The position numbers and the translations under genes were made by a program. This document shows positions 19,367-30,157 of a stretch of 36,714 nt of DNA, one piece after another. This DNA comes from Nemertoderma westbladi (Eukaryota; Xenacoelomorpha; Nemertodermatida; Nemertodermatidae), in contig JAUCBJ010003440.1 in the NCBI GenBank assembly GCA_032718475.1, positions 1 through 36,714 on the forward strand, in the 5' to 3' direction. The notes beneath the pieces are model-generated. The model worked only from the letters and a program-made list of their open reading frames with translations, searched no databases and was not told the origin of the DNA. Position 1 is the first letter of the stretch, and each line of letters starts with the position of its first letter.

Positions 19367-20423
19367 TAGTGCACAATTTTCACAAAATTTGAAAGTTACA
19401 TTTTTCGGCTAATTGTTTTTCAATACAGGTTTTCTGGGGCGCAAAGTACATTGGAAAATATTTAAAAATGATATGATTACTATAAATGGCTGTTAACTCC
19501 TCTGTGCGTAGGAAAAAAATGAAAAAAACAAGTAACCAGCACTTTTCAGTTAGAACACAAAATTTTTAATTCACTTATACGATGCTATAAATGCACATTT
19601 TCAGGTTTTCTAGGGCGCTGATTCTAATGGAATACATTTCTATGTAATATGCCAGATCATTGCTACTGTATTTGTCGGCGTAATTTGGCAAATTTTGGTG
19701 CTAGCACCAAATTTCGTACCCATCACCAAAAAGTACAAGTTTGCGATGTCCAGTTCTGTTTTTATTGATTCCATCGGATTCAAGACCCTCATAAAATATA
19801 TAATAATTAATATATAATATAAAACGCAAAAAATTAATTGTCACAAGCAATTTTATCTATTGAATGGATTTTCAAAATTTCGTGCTAGCACCAAAATTTG
19901 CACACAGCACCGAAAAATACAAGTTTGACGCGTTTGGTGCATCTCTTATATATTCCATCGAAACCAGAACCCAAAAAAACCCCAATTGAGTAAAATACAA
20001 GTTTCAAACAATCAATTTACAAAATTGTCATATTTCAAAATTTGGTGCTGGCACCAAATTTTGGCACCCGCCGAAAAAAACAAGTTTGAAATTTCGAAAT
20101 CAATTTATATGAATTCCATCCCATTGCTAACACCAAAAAACCGGTGTAAATCAAAAATAGAGATGTTACAAATCATATTTAATGAAATGTGATTTTCAAA
20201 AAACGTCTCAAAAAAAAGTGCCAAAACTAGGGATAAAAAATGGTGCTATAACTCGAAAACTACCGAATATTTTTGAAAATGGTTTTCTCTACTAGGAAGA
20301 CAATAGATTTTTAGGAAAAGTCATGGAATTTCAGATTCCCAACTGCGTTTGTTTCAGAATTATAACAAAAAACCACGGGTGGGTCATATTGAACCCCCCC
20401 CCCCCCCCCCGGGTTTAATAGGG

Positions 20424-20640
20424 TTAAGAGGCGTCTCAAGAAAGTCATGGGCTGTCCATCACACCATTCATATTCACTCTATGAGGCAGACTAAGCACAA
20501 GATCGTACTGGCTCTGGTCCCGACGGTGAAAGCAATGTCATGCAAAACGGAGGCGGCTATGTTCAAGTGTCAAGTTTTGGGAGACTAATGAAATTCCTAC
20601 ATACAGTAGTTTGTATGGGTTGAAGATGAGTTCGCAAAAC
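20424..20640 (-). mobile_element. LINE-B copy 2, continuation right of E2
   Basis: Resumes the LINE-B match after TTAA: GCGTCTCAAGAAAGTCATGG, then GAAAGCAATGTC, GCAAA-CGGAGGCG and GTGTCAAG, parallel to 7501-7700 with substitutions and small indels. Similarity fades at about 20640, so this copy is a short 5'-truncated or eroded one. Confidence 0.75.
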
Positions 20641-21689
20641 AATTGAAATTAAATACATAGACAACATGTATACACTAGACTGCTACAGTCATAGCTCCAA
20701 GAATACGGTGTAGTTCAAGTGATTCTAACTTTAGAAAATCTAGCCTACTAGGGTATGATGTACTAGCATCTAGATTACACGTTTAAATAGTCGACGGGTA
20801 AAATGTTGGTTTGTATATGTGTTAGTACAGTATTTTTATGGGCCAACTGGGCCTGAAATAAAGCCAATAATAATAATAATAATAAAAATAGCGTTGAGTG
20901 GATTCCGGATTCCATTCGACCGGTATGTCACAAAGAACCAGTATCACTCCTTTATTCACCAATGGCTTTCAATGCTGCAATGTAACACTTACAGACTTAT
21001 GTGGGCCTATATTGTACTGCCATAAAAACATTAGGCCCTACCGCCCTAAACAAGTTTCTGCATTAGGGCGGCCCTGCTGAGAAGACATGCAGTGTTGTCC
21101 CTTACCTAGCTGATGCTCGGTATAATAGGTCGGTATACCTTTTAGTACATATGCCGTCGGTACCTACATACTGTGGGCCTACAGTATTAGCAGATCATCT
21201 TGTCATGCTTCGTGAGTATACAAAATAAATACCAAAGACTCAAGACCTGTACAAAACAAAAAGACCCACAGGTACATAAGAAAGACCCTATATATATATA
21301 TACAGTATGTATATGTACAGAACAGAGCTGGCTGACCTATACACATACCAACCTATACCAAGCTACTGTATATCGGTATTGATATGTCTAGGATCTAAGT
21401 TCCGTTCTTTCCCTTAACGCCAACACAACCCACACAGCCAACACTCCAACATATTTGTATTATTATGTTGTTTTCATATCTGCATAAGGTCGAATTCTCA
21501 GATGGACACCGAAATGCAGCATTATAAAACATTAACGCGATGCATCCATGGACATGGTCGCAATCCAAAACCAATTACAATCCGAAAACTAAATAATACT
21601 GTACTACCTATTTCAAAATAGCATTGATTCCATCTCATTGGCTCCAACAGTTATCCATATATGTATTTTGCCATAGGGCACTAGAGTAA
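20641..21689. other. Gene-poor stretch with a LINE 3' relic
   Basis: No coding region supported. The segment 20835-20890 reads GGGCCAACTGGGCCTGAAATAAAG followed by an (AAT)n tail, resembling the extreme 3' end of a CR1/L2-type LINE. A short (TA)n lies near 21290-21301. Confidence 0.45.
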
Positions 21690-21905
21690 AGAAAAAAATT
21701 AAAAAAACCGATAAATAAAGTATCGGACAAATAAAGTAAAAAAAAACGGACAAATAAATTGAAAAAACGGAGAAATAAAGTAAAAATAAACGGACCACTA
21801 AAGTAAAAAAAACAGACTAATAAAGTCAAAGAAAAAAACGAACAAATAAAGTCAAAGAAAAAACGGACAAATAAAGTAAAAAAAGGACAAATGAAGTCAA
21901 AGGAC
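21690..21905. repeat. Degenerate tandem array, unit about 20-30 bp
   Basis: Repeated AAACGGACAAATAAAGTAAA-like units with variable A runs, roughly eight copies. Similar T-rich words (GACTTTTATTGTCCTTTT) occur in opposite orientation at 34330-34460, so the motif is dispersed. Confidence 0.65.
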
Positions 21906-22298
21906 TTATCGCGTTAATAATTAAAGGGCAAGAGATAATAACAATAATTGTTTATTCATTGTCATTGTTTATATAGAAATCTTTTAGTTTTCGAAATTAA
22001 AATATTTCCGTCCTTAATTAGTATATAATTAATTAATTAACCGATTTTAGTGAAAAAAATGTTTCCAATACATCAGATATGGGTCCTCTACAGTACATGA
22101 TGCAAAAAACAGAATCGCTGTAAGGCTGAAAGTTATAACATTAATGCATTATAGCTCAGTCTTCTAAATTATCAAGTTGTAAATTATTTATAAAAAGTAA
22201 ATTATAACAACTTATACAAAATAGAAACAAATACTATACTTGTATCTTGTACTTAGTCTTTTACTTAGTTGCTCGGTCTTCCTCTTAACACATTTTAA
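21906..22298. other. Gene-free AT-rich stretch
   Basis: No supported gene or structured repeat seen. Confidence 0.5.
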
Positions 22299-22880
22299 GC
22301 CTCGCTACGCTCGTCCTGTTCATATAATCATAAATATATGTAGCCCACAACATTCCACTAATACAGTAATAGAAGAATAGTGCTGATGAAAATAATAATT
22401 CAAGTACTAGAACTATAGACCGGTACATTACTCGTATCGATTATAAGCCTCGCTGCGCTCGTATTGTTCAAATCTTCCTAATAGCAGAACAGTTCTGATG
22501 AAAATAATATATAATTCAAGTACTAGACCGGATTGTTTCGGGGAGTTAACACATTTACTATCGTATCCATTTTCATGCCTCGCCGCGCTCGTCCTGTTCA
22601 TATAATCATCAATATATGTCTGCAGTAAAACATATAATTATTAATATAAAATTGCACGAAATTCCCACCATACCTATCAGAACAATAAAATAAAAAAGAT
22701 ATAAACAATACAATTAAAAAAAAGGGGGGTGCACCGGGGATTAATATCGGTCTGCGAGGTCATTGCCCCGCAGACCCGCACAATATATGTAGCCCACAAC
22801 ATTCCACTAATCAGCTAATAGTTCTGATGAAAATAATATATCACTCAAGTACTAGACGGGATCGTTTAAGAGGAAATACA
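22299..22880. repeat. Array of 130-150 bp repeats, three to four units
   Basis: Units begin GCCTCGCTGCGCTCGTCCTG at 22299, 22447 and 22577 (with substitutions). They continue with ATATAATCAT, AATATATGTAGCCCACAACA, GTTCTGATGAAAATAAT and TTCAAGTACTAGACCGG. The third unit is interrupted by a 161-bp insertion (22620-22780) and resumes to about 22880. Spacing and degeneracy rule out CRISPR. Confidence 0.7.
22620..22780. mobile_element. 161-bp insertion with 10-bp target duplication
   Basis: The 10-mer CAATATATGT stands at 22610-22619 and again at 22781-22790. The repeat unit is continuous if one copy and the insert are removed. The insert begins CTGCAGTAAAAC and has an A-rich middle and a G6 tract (22724-22729). 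Near its right end is a hairpin with an 8-bp stem (GGTCTGCG 22749-22756, CGCAGACC 22769-22776). It could be a SINE or short LINE end; the class is not determined. Confidence 0.6.
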
Positions 22881-23237
22881 GTAACACATTACAGCAGTAC
22901 AGGTACCGGTATTCTTGAAAGTCGGCCCATAAGATTATGTGTCAGGCAGTCGGCTTCCAGCTCCAGGCCTGTCTTTCACAGTTTTAGTAGGCCTTGATTA
23001 GGCCTATGACTTAGTTAGGCCTACATGACAGTTTGTTGTAATTAGGGTTTACTGATTTAGGCCGCCGCTACCAGACCAGCAGACAACTGTAAGTAAATAC
23101 TACCCAGCTACCAGTACCACTACTGTACTTTGTATTGAATTTGTAGCTACCGTTACCCCAATCGTGATATTCCCTTCTATTCTATTTATTATTTAGGCCT
23201 ATTTATTTGCGAAGGAATTAATTGTGAATACAGGAAG
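22881..23237 (+). other. Upstream region and probable 5' UTR of the kinase gene
   Basis: No TATA box or clear promoter recognised. A possible 5' UTR intron runs from a donor CTGTAAGTAAAT (GT at 23089-23090). It could end at TTATTATTTAG (AG at 23195-23196), which has a better pyrimidine tract, or at GAATACAG (AG at 23232-23233). The initiator context is AAGATGG, with A at -3 and G at +4. Confidence 0.4.
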
Positions 23238-24980
23238 ATGGCGGATTATCAAGGGTCGCAGCCCCTCCTCATACCCCCTGGTACTATAGCAACCAATCCT
23301 AATCCTGGCACCATGGTAACCAACCCCAGCACCGCAGCAACCAATGTCCCATGGCCGGTAGGCCGCGAGCACTACGCTCTACTGGAAGTCATAGGTCACG
23401 GCGCCACGGCCGTGGTCCAAGCGGCAATGTGCAAACCCCGGAACGAGAAAGTCGCCCTGAAACGGATCAACCTGGAGAAATTTAAAACTAATATGGATGA
23501 ATTAACAAGGGAAATACACGCCATGAGTCTCTGTAACCATGCCAACGTGGTCTCCTATTACACGTCATTCGTAGTTCGAGACGAAATGTGGCTCGTGATG
23601 AAACTATTATCTAAAGGGTCGTTACTCGATATCATAAAGACTAAACTAAAGAAGGACGCGAGCAACTGCAAGAATGGTGTCTTCGATGAGATTGTAATAG
23701 CTACCGTACTGAAGGAGGTTCTTAAGGCTTTGGATTACCTTCACGAACAAGGATACATCCATCGGGATGTGAAGGCGGGGAACATACTGATAGACGAGGA
23801 CGGAACAGTGCAACTCGCCGACTTCGGGGTGGCTTCATCCATATCGTCGGGCGGCGACCGAACCAAAGAGAAAGTCCGTCGGACCTTCGTGGGTACTCCG
23901 TGTTGGATGGCCCCCGAGGTGATGGAACAGCTCGAGGGCTACAACTGCAAGGCGGACATCTGGAGTTTCGGTATAACAGCCATCGAGTTGGCTACGGGGA
24001 TGGCCCCGTACCACAAGTACCCGCCGATGAAGGTGTTGATGCTGACGCTGCAGAACGAGCCCCCATCAATAGAGACCTCGGCCGGGGAAAAGGACCAGTA
24101 CAAACGCTACGGAAAGACTATGCGACGGATGATCGCGGAATGTCTGCACAAAGACCCCGATATGAGGCCCTCCGCTAAACAGTTGCTAAAGAATGAGTTC
24201 TTTAAGAAAGCGAAAAATAAAGAGTTTATAGTGTCGCATGTTGTGGATAATATCCCGTCGGTTCTAGATGGCGGGCAGCTGGCTAAGCGGATGCCGGGAG
24301 CCAGCGGAAGACTCCATCGGACGCAGGACGGGGGGTGGGAGTGGAGCGACGACGAATTCGATGGAGAAACGGAAGAGGGCAAAGAGGCGTTGAGTCAACG
24401 GTTGTCCCGGTTGCTGGATGACGATGGGTCGGCGGGTCAACCCGCTGGGTCGGTGAGTCAACCCGCTTTGCAGACTGGCCATCCCGCTGTGTCGATGGGT
24501 CAACCCTCTGGGCCGATGGGTGAAACCGTTGTGCCGATGGGTCAACCCGCTGGGCCGATGGGTCAACCCGTTGTGCCGATGGGTCAACCCGCAGTGCCGA
24601 TGGGTCAACCCGCTGTGCCGATTGGTCAACCCGCTGTGCCGACCGGCCAACCCCCGGTTGAACCGGTTGGGTTACCGTATAAACCCGATGAAACCATGCA
24701 CCTGGTCCTCCGACTAAGAAACACCAAGAAGGAGTTGAACGACATAAAGTTCGAGTTCACCCGGAATCGGGACACGGCCGACGGAGTGGCGCAGGAACTG
24801 GTCGGGGCGGGACTGGTCGACGGCAGGGATTCCGTACTCATCGCCGCTAATCTACACAAACTAATAGACCGACAGGACGGTGGCAGTATCACCTTCGGAC
24901 TGCATTCCGGACACGGGGGGAATACCGTCCCGGACGAGAAGTCCTTGGCGGGGTTCGCTCAGCTGTCTGTGACCGATTGA
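23238..24980 (+). CDS. OXSR1: SPAK/OSR1 (Ste20, GCK-VI) protein kinase, 580 aa, intact
   Basis: This Ser/Thr kinase family is activated by WNK kinases and phosphorylates cation-chloride cotransporters during osmotic and ionic stress. Kinase domain about 46-325: Gly-rich loop GHGATA (53-58), catalytic K75 in VALK, HRD with D177, DFG with D195, T-loop Thr 216 in TFVGTPCWMAPE (the WNK site), KADIWSFG. The S-motif MPGASGRLH has Ser 356, aligning with human SPAK Ser373. It is followed by the acidic GGWEWSDDEFD. The C-terminal docking domain (about 487-557) starts LVLRLRNTKKELNDIKF; in relatives it binds RFxV/I peptides. Unusual: eleven 7-residue repeats (398-474). The coding region has no intron and is GC-richer than its surroundings; orthology with OXSR1 versus STK39 cannot be separated. 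Confidence 0.95.
   Translation: MADYQGSQPLLIPPGTIATNPNPGTMVTNPSTAATNVPWPVGREHYALLEVIGHGATAVVQAAMCKPRNEKVALKRINLEKFKTNMDELTREIHAMSLCNHANVVSYYTSFVVRDEMWLVMKLLSKGSLLDIIKTKLKKDASNCKNGVFDEIVIATVLKEVLKALDYLHEQGYIHRDVKAGNILIDEDGTVQLADFGVASSISSGGDRTKEKVRRTFVGTPCWMAPEVMEQLEGYNCKADIWSFGITAIELATGMAPYHKYPPMKVLMLTLQNEPPSIETSAGEKDQYKRYGKTMRRMIAECLHKDPDMRPSAKQLLKNEFFKKAKNKEFIVSHVVDNIPSVLDGGQLAKRMPGASGRLHRTQDGGWEWSDDEFDGETEEGKEALSQRLSRLLDDDGSAGQPAGSVSQPALQTGHPAVSMGQPSGPMGETVVPMGQPAGPMGQPVVPMGQPAVPMGQPAVPIGQPAVPTGQPPVEPVGLPYKPDETMHLVLRLRNTKKELNDIKFEFTRNRDTADGVAQELVGAGLVDGRDSVLIAANLHKLIDRQDGGSITFGLHSGHGGNTVPDEKSLAGFAQLSVTD
24429..24659 (+). repeat. 21-bp tandem repeat coding VPMGQPA units in the kinase linker
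   Basis: Eleven successive 21-base units, consensus CCGATGGGTCAACCCGCTGTG. They are in frame, so each adds seven residues like PMGQPAV. The 5' and 3' outer units are most diverged, the central ones nearly identical, as expected from slippage or unequal exchange. Confidence 0.9.
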
Positions 24981-25401
24981 GCGCCGGTTTAGTTTCCATT
25001 TAGTATTCCATAAGATGGGGAGGTACACCGACACAAAGAGAATTGTAGATGCCACCGGGTGAAGTTCTCCATAATAATCTGTGCTAATCTTATTCTGTAC
25101 CTTCTTTGGGCCGTTGGAACCACCCAGTCAGACTTTTGTAGTCGGTTTTTTTGGGGTCACCCTAATATGTACCGAAATGTTAAATATATCGATTCCAAGT
25201 AGTTAATTTTTCTATTTACTTGGAATCAACACACGAATAACAAAACCCTCTTACCGTCTTTGCAGTTCTGATTAATAGAACGAATTGACAATTTATAGTT
25301 ATGGTGGTATTTATAAGTTGATGTTTTATTCTATTGCCAATAATTCACAATACCAGAAAATATCAACTTCTAGACAATTTGTATTTGTGGTTATCTATTT
25401 A
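24981..25401 (+). other. Probable 3' UTR of the kinase gene
   Basis: Non-coding. A hairpin with perfect 11-bp arms (25191-25201 and 25217-25227, GATTCCAAGTA) is present. No AATAAA lies in this part; the first clear one is at 25478-25483, inside the MITE-like repeat that follows. Confidence 0.45.
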
Positions 25402-25591
25402 TTTCACATTTGACCCCTGCGCTCCGCTCCAATGCTGTAGTCATTTTAATTTATCCTCTTAAAATTAATTAATATTGAATAAAAAGCTAAAAAAAAGTAT
25501 AAAGTAAAAAAACTCCCCAATTTTAATTTTTAATTTTAATTCATATTTTTTTTTTAATTAGCTTGGTGTAGCTGAGGAGTCAAATGTGAAA
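25402..25591. mobile_element. MITE-like repeat, 190 bp, terminal inverted repeats
   Basis: Ends TTTCACATTTGAC (25402-25414) and GTCAAATGTGAAA (25579-25591) are exact reverse complements, with weaker complementarity for about ten more bases. The interior is AT-rich and contains AATAAA at 25478-25483, which may serve as the kinase polyadenylation signal. No target duplication is evident. Confidence 0.5.
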
Positions 25592-27374
25592 GATATACCA
25601 GAATCGTAATTCGTATAAATTTTTGTTAAGTAAACTCGTTGGAGTGCTGTCGGGGTATTAATTGTGACAGTTAGGGTCACAATGAACTTACTCCCAAGGT
25701 TCAAACATCTTTAATTTATAATTTCCTTATTTTCTAATTCTGAGCGAATAAACTCCCGAGTAGTGCTGCGAACTGAAACAAAAAGTAAATTATCTTCGGC
25801 CGTTAGGCCAGGGATTACGCACAAAGTATGACGACTTATTTCCAGTGCGCCCCCCCCCCCCCCCCCCCAGAACTTTACTCCCCAGAAGAAACTCCAGTAC
25901 CCATTTAGCTACCACTTAAGGATGAAAGGCAGATATGCGCCCTGGCTGGTCCCTTCAACGCATTCGTGCTGAAACGAAAACTGGCCCGTCTCCATACGTG
26001 GGGATTGTACGAGAGATGTGAATTCAATGCAACCACCTTGGTGTAGTGGTTAAAATTTGACTCTTATCGGTTTCAGTTTGAATAAACTTTCTCATTTAAA
26101 TTCCAGTTACAAAAAATAGTTGTAGTTTCATAAATTATAAAGGAATCTAGTCTTTCCGCCGTCGGTCGGTTGTCTGTCTGTCTGTATTACATTTTGACAG
26201 ACAGATATTCCACGATAACTCGAAATAATTAAATCCCCCCCCCCCCCCCCCCCCCCCCCTACAATACATAAATAAATATAAATTTATTTTTTTTAATAAT
26301 ATTTATTTTATTTTCAATAATTAACAAAATAATGCAAATAACATTTAGGCCTATTAAAAAAAATGATATATTCATCTACAAATTTCCTAAGAATTAGTTT
26401 TATATTTGTTTCCAGTTCATAACTTATACTTTCAGTTTAATATCTTTGGGAATTCCGTTCTAGTTACATTTTTAAACAATTTCAGTTTCAGTTTGCAGCC
26501 CCTCGGTTGGTGTCCCGTATCTAGCTAGTTCCCGTGGTGGTTAAGTTGCTTTATTTATTATCAGTTGATGCAGTACTAGTAATGCAGTACGTTAGCTAGG
26601 CCGTTTGCGCTTCCATCACAGCTGTATCATATTAATATCATATTTAATTTGGTTTTGCCTTTAAAGATAATGTGGCATAGAATTATGTTTATAGTCGACC
26701 GCAATCGCTTACCATTTTGAAAAGCGAATATATATAATAATATAGTTATACTAGAGTTACGAATTGTGAACAATTTTATCAGTTAAATGTGAGTTACAGT
26801 AAATATTAATAATAATTATATAAATAATATTCCATCAATATATGAAAAAAATGGGAGTAACACAAAACTAAATCGGAATTCATCCGAACCGATTGTATTT
26901 ATTCTACATTATCCTACTTTATACCCCAAAAAATGGAATTCAATAATATGCTATGGGTCTGGCTGAGTCAAATCTTATTAGGAAGATTAAACAGCTTCAC
27001 ATTCGTCCCAAATATCCATTGTTACCATACTTTGGCCCGTAATAATCAACATTGTGCTACTATAATGATGCGTCTGAAACCAATACAACAAGCAAAAGTT
27101 TAATGTGTGGAAATCTTGGCAAACAATTTATTGTAAGGTGGTGAGAAAAAGCCAATAGTTTATTTTACTTTATTGCAATTAATTTTCTTTTTTACCTTTT
27201 TTTATACTTCAATTTACCCTATTTTTTTAAATCCAGCTATTTTACAATTTATTCAATTTCACTTGACCTTTTTTTACCTATTATTTTCTCTTTACCTTAA
27301 TTCCACATAGAATAGTGTGTAGAACTGTGACTAGGACCTACAATACATATGTCCACCATAAAGAAATTATAACT
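25592..27374. other. Gene-free stretch with two poly(C) tracts
   Basis: Poly(C) runs at 25850-25868 (19) and 26235-26259 (25). TCTGTCTG and GACAGACAGA words at 26172-26210 can pair. The segment CCTTGGTGTAGTGGTTAAAA (26036-26055) resembles a tRNA-type A box, but no B box was found. A T-rich stretch with TTTACC words runs from 27190 to 27300. No gene seen. Confidence 0.5.
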
Positions 27375-27490
27375 TTTTGTTGGGTACAGCTTTTGCAACT
27401 CGGTGATGTCGATGTCCAGGTGGGATCAAACTGTGACCTCCGGGTTGGAAGTCTTACGCTCTCCTCTAACCATTCAGCGAGCGGCCAAGG
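27375..27490 (-). mobile_element. tRNA-derived SINE head
   Basis: On the - strand a tRNA-like pattern is visible: an A-box-like TGAATGGTTAGAGG (27475-27462) and, about 25 bases later, a B-box-like GGTCACAGTTTGATCCC (27438-27422), then sequence unlike a tRNA acceptor stem. It fits the promoter part of a SINE better than a functional tRNA gene. Tail and borders are not defined. Confidence 0.5.
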
Positions 27491-29740
27491 TAAAAGATAA
27501 ACCAGGAAATACTATCTGATACCTTGTATGTCCGCAATTTACCTCCTCATGGCCTCCCATCTGTCTAGATACCATCATCTGTTGCCTTTGTGCTCAACTC
27601 TACCGCCAACGAAAAGTTATAATAATAAGAAGCCACTCATTCACCCATAACACCATAAAGATGGGGGACAAATTGAAGCCATTTGCATTATCAGTTCATG
27701 GCCCAATAGATGGGTATAGCCGGTCGTAAGATTTTGTGACTACGTGGGTCAACCAACAAAGATCCTTTTGTGAAAACCTCATATTGGCCCACAAGTATCA
27801 TTCACCAAGTGAATTACTGTACGGTTGGGCGTATAAATAAAATTAAGTGAAATAAAGATAAAAAAATATAAAATAAAGTTAAAAAAAAAAGGGTAAAATG
27901 ATGCACTCCAAAAAAAAGGGTAAAAAGGTAATTGGCCTATTCACACCACCGTACAATTGATACCGTTTGTATTTCCTAATTTGCAGTTTAATTGTACACT
28001 TACTTTTTATCACCAGTCGGGGCTATTTTTTCTGATACTTAATACTTCTTCTGATAATATATTTTCTGATTTCTTTTGAGTTTTTTAGGCTAACTTCACT
28101 GGATTAGGCGAAAATATATGGTAGATAATTCCTTCGTCATTGAGAACATCTGGTAGAATTTCATTTCTAAAACATCTTTTAATATATGTCTATCTGCTAT
28201 TCACTGCACTATTCACAATTCTATACTTTTTGCGCGCAGAATGTGTTACAACCACGAACCACCCTCCGCACATGCATAATATTGTGCTCAATAAATATCT
28301 TAGATTCTCTATATCTTGACATGGCAGTTGACCTGACCTACCGTGACCTACACACTGCTGTCAAACTAAATTATTGTTCATAAAACGGTTTTTAAAGATT
28401 CTCTTATTCCAATAATTAATTATACCACATATTAATATAATATACTATTTTATTATTAGTTGTATTATAATTAATTATTAATGTTGTATATTTATAATAA
28501 TGATAATAATATAAAAATACAGTTCAATGATAATTATGAATCTATTTTTAACATCCATAGATTGAATGAATATGTAATTTTATCCTGTCCTTGGATGAAC
28601 AGTAATAATTTTATTATGAAGCAATAATTGGAGTTCTGCGTCCGATATGACACCCGTTTACCTATCTATCTACTACACTTTATTATCATCATCTGATAAA
28701 TAACTAGAAAGCCATCAAGCTGGCTATACGAAGACCGTCTATAAGACAACAAAACCGAAAAACTAAATGATAATCTAATCCCCAATCAAATATCAATCGC
28801 AATCAATATGTAAACCCCTCCCACCCTCCATGCAGCCTTGGAGAAAGCAGAATTAATGCCATGACCAGTCCGGAGTTCTCAATAGACAACCCACCCCAAC
28901 CATTGGATTTACTGAGACACACTCAACACTCCGACCAGCTTGCTGCTACCTGTCTTCCCTGCTAGCTAGAGTTAAATAATTATACAACGTTGCTATGATA
29001 CAGAGAAAATCCTTCCCTATTCGCTACCATAGGCAAAGTTCAGGCTGCGTGAGGGAATATGACATATTTATACACTATTTTATTTTCAATCAATAAAATA
29101 ATCATACATCTCTATATATTAAACACTGGAATATGATAAAAACTTTGTGTGAATGGGACACGGCGAATTGACCTGTGCTATTTTTATACAGCAAGAGGTT
29201 AATTTTACCCGCTTAAATAATTAATAACCCAAATAATCGATACATTTATTTGTATAGTTGGCCACGAAGTAGAGCACTTCTTACCCTTCCAAGCCAATAT
29301 CAATGTGCACAAACATACATACACACAGACAAACACACAGACGTATTTTTTTGACAGCAAGAAGCCCGGACGGTCTTCTAATAAATAGATAATGAGAAAT
29401 AGATAAAATAAAATATATTAACAATTTTTTATTTTGATTGGAATGTTTTATTTGCGAAATTTTTATGATATTGAAAATATTCCAATTGTGTCATTACAAC
29501 AAAATTAATGTTTTTCGTAATGTGCGCACGTCGTTATTTACTAATTTTTCCACATGTAGGACATAAATTTGCTAAAATATTGAAAAAACTTTTTTTGGTA
29601 TTTATATTTATTCAATATTTTGCCACACAAGTTTTACATCATTTGGACTTTTCGGAAAGACAATCCTTGTCATTCATAGAAATACATTCTGTGTTCCGTT
29701 TGGTGATCACTGTCCACTGGTGGGGAACGGACGCACTAAA
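27491..29740. other. Gene-free AT-rich stretch
   Basis: A-rich run with AAAGGGTAAAA words at 27840-27930. An isolated inverted pair GAAGACCGTC (about 28732) and GACGGTCTTC (about 29370) is 630 bases apart. An ACA-rich stretch lies at 29310-29342. The open frame at 29508-29822 shows no recognisable domain and is not supported as a gene. Confidence 0.45.
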
Positions 29741-30153
29741 TAGAGAACGGGCCGAGAGGGAAAATATGCTGGCAGATCAGAGAGAGAGAGAGAGAGGGGG
29801 ACAGAGAGATAACTGGGAATAGAATACGGGATGATAAAGCGTAAACGGTTACGGGGATTAATGCAGTATCAGGCGAAACAAAAATTCCGATTAGAATTGG
29901 TTCGGGCAGTATATACGAAGAAACACGTGTGATGGAAACTTTTGTGAATATTACAATTAATAATACCGTTCCGCACACGATAATCCTAATATTAATGAGC
30001 CGATGATATTAAACGATATAAACGATGATATTAAAGGCCGCGCGGAAACGCGCGTAGTGACGCAGGCGAACCAGCCTACCGCCGATAGATATAAGTTACG
30101 TGTCGACCGGGTGGAGAAGGGAGCAGCTGAGACGCTACTGTATAAGAGGTGAC
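29740..30153 (+). pseudogene. Protein-coding relic, possibly an LTR-element protease region
   Basis: After a (GA)n run (29780-29796) the frame beginning at about 29809 reads TVTGINAVSGETKIPIRIG, then EETRVMETFVNITINNTVPH, and ends in ILI. It has one internal stop (about 29842) and another at 30004. A different frame is then open from about 29985 to 30152 (ETRVVTQANQPTADRYKLRV), ending just before a poly(G) tract. The first part resembles the substrate-flap half of retropepsins, but no D-T/S-G motif is visible. It is a relic at best. Confidence 0.25.
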
Positions 30154-30157
30154 GAGT

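Larger units (their letters stand above)
14716..20423. mobile_element. TTAA element E2, split by Gypsy-2
   Basis: TTAA at 14712-14715 and 20424-20427. The left end reads CCCTATTAGTACCGGG. The right end on the - strand reads CCCTATTAAACCCGGG. A G tract lies inside each end (14755-14775, 21 G; 20410-20394, 17 G on the - strand). Without Gypsy-2 it is about 1.25 kb with no coding capacity. The interior has repeated GGTGCTAGCACCAAA-like words (19690-20060), similar in style to E1. The unoccupied site exists in the window as the other LINE-B copy (7493-7510, single TTAA), which confirms the duplication. Confidence 0.85.

Noticed and set aside
21613-21829. - strand frames reading as a Phe/Leu-rich membrane protein
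   Set aside because: They are translations of the AAATAAAGTAAA tandem array; the hydrophobicity comes from T-rich low complexity.
22299-22880. CRISPR-like array of repeats
   Set aside because: Units are 130-150 bp, degenerate and not separated by unique spacers of fixed length; the DNA is eukaryotic.
24264-24650. - strand open frame rich in GLTHRH repeats
   Set aside because: Antisense shadow of the 21-bp repeats inside the kinase gene.
26036-26055. Second tRNA-derived SINE
   Set aside because: Only an A-box-like word is seen; no B box within the expected distance.
27375-27490. Functional tRNA gene on the - strand
   Set aside because: A and B box-like words are present but the acceptor stem does not pair; a SINE head fits better.
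29508-29822. 104-codon + strand gene
   Set aside because: No domain, low-complexity end from a (GA)n run, no splice or UTR signals.
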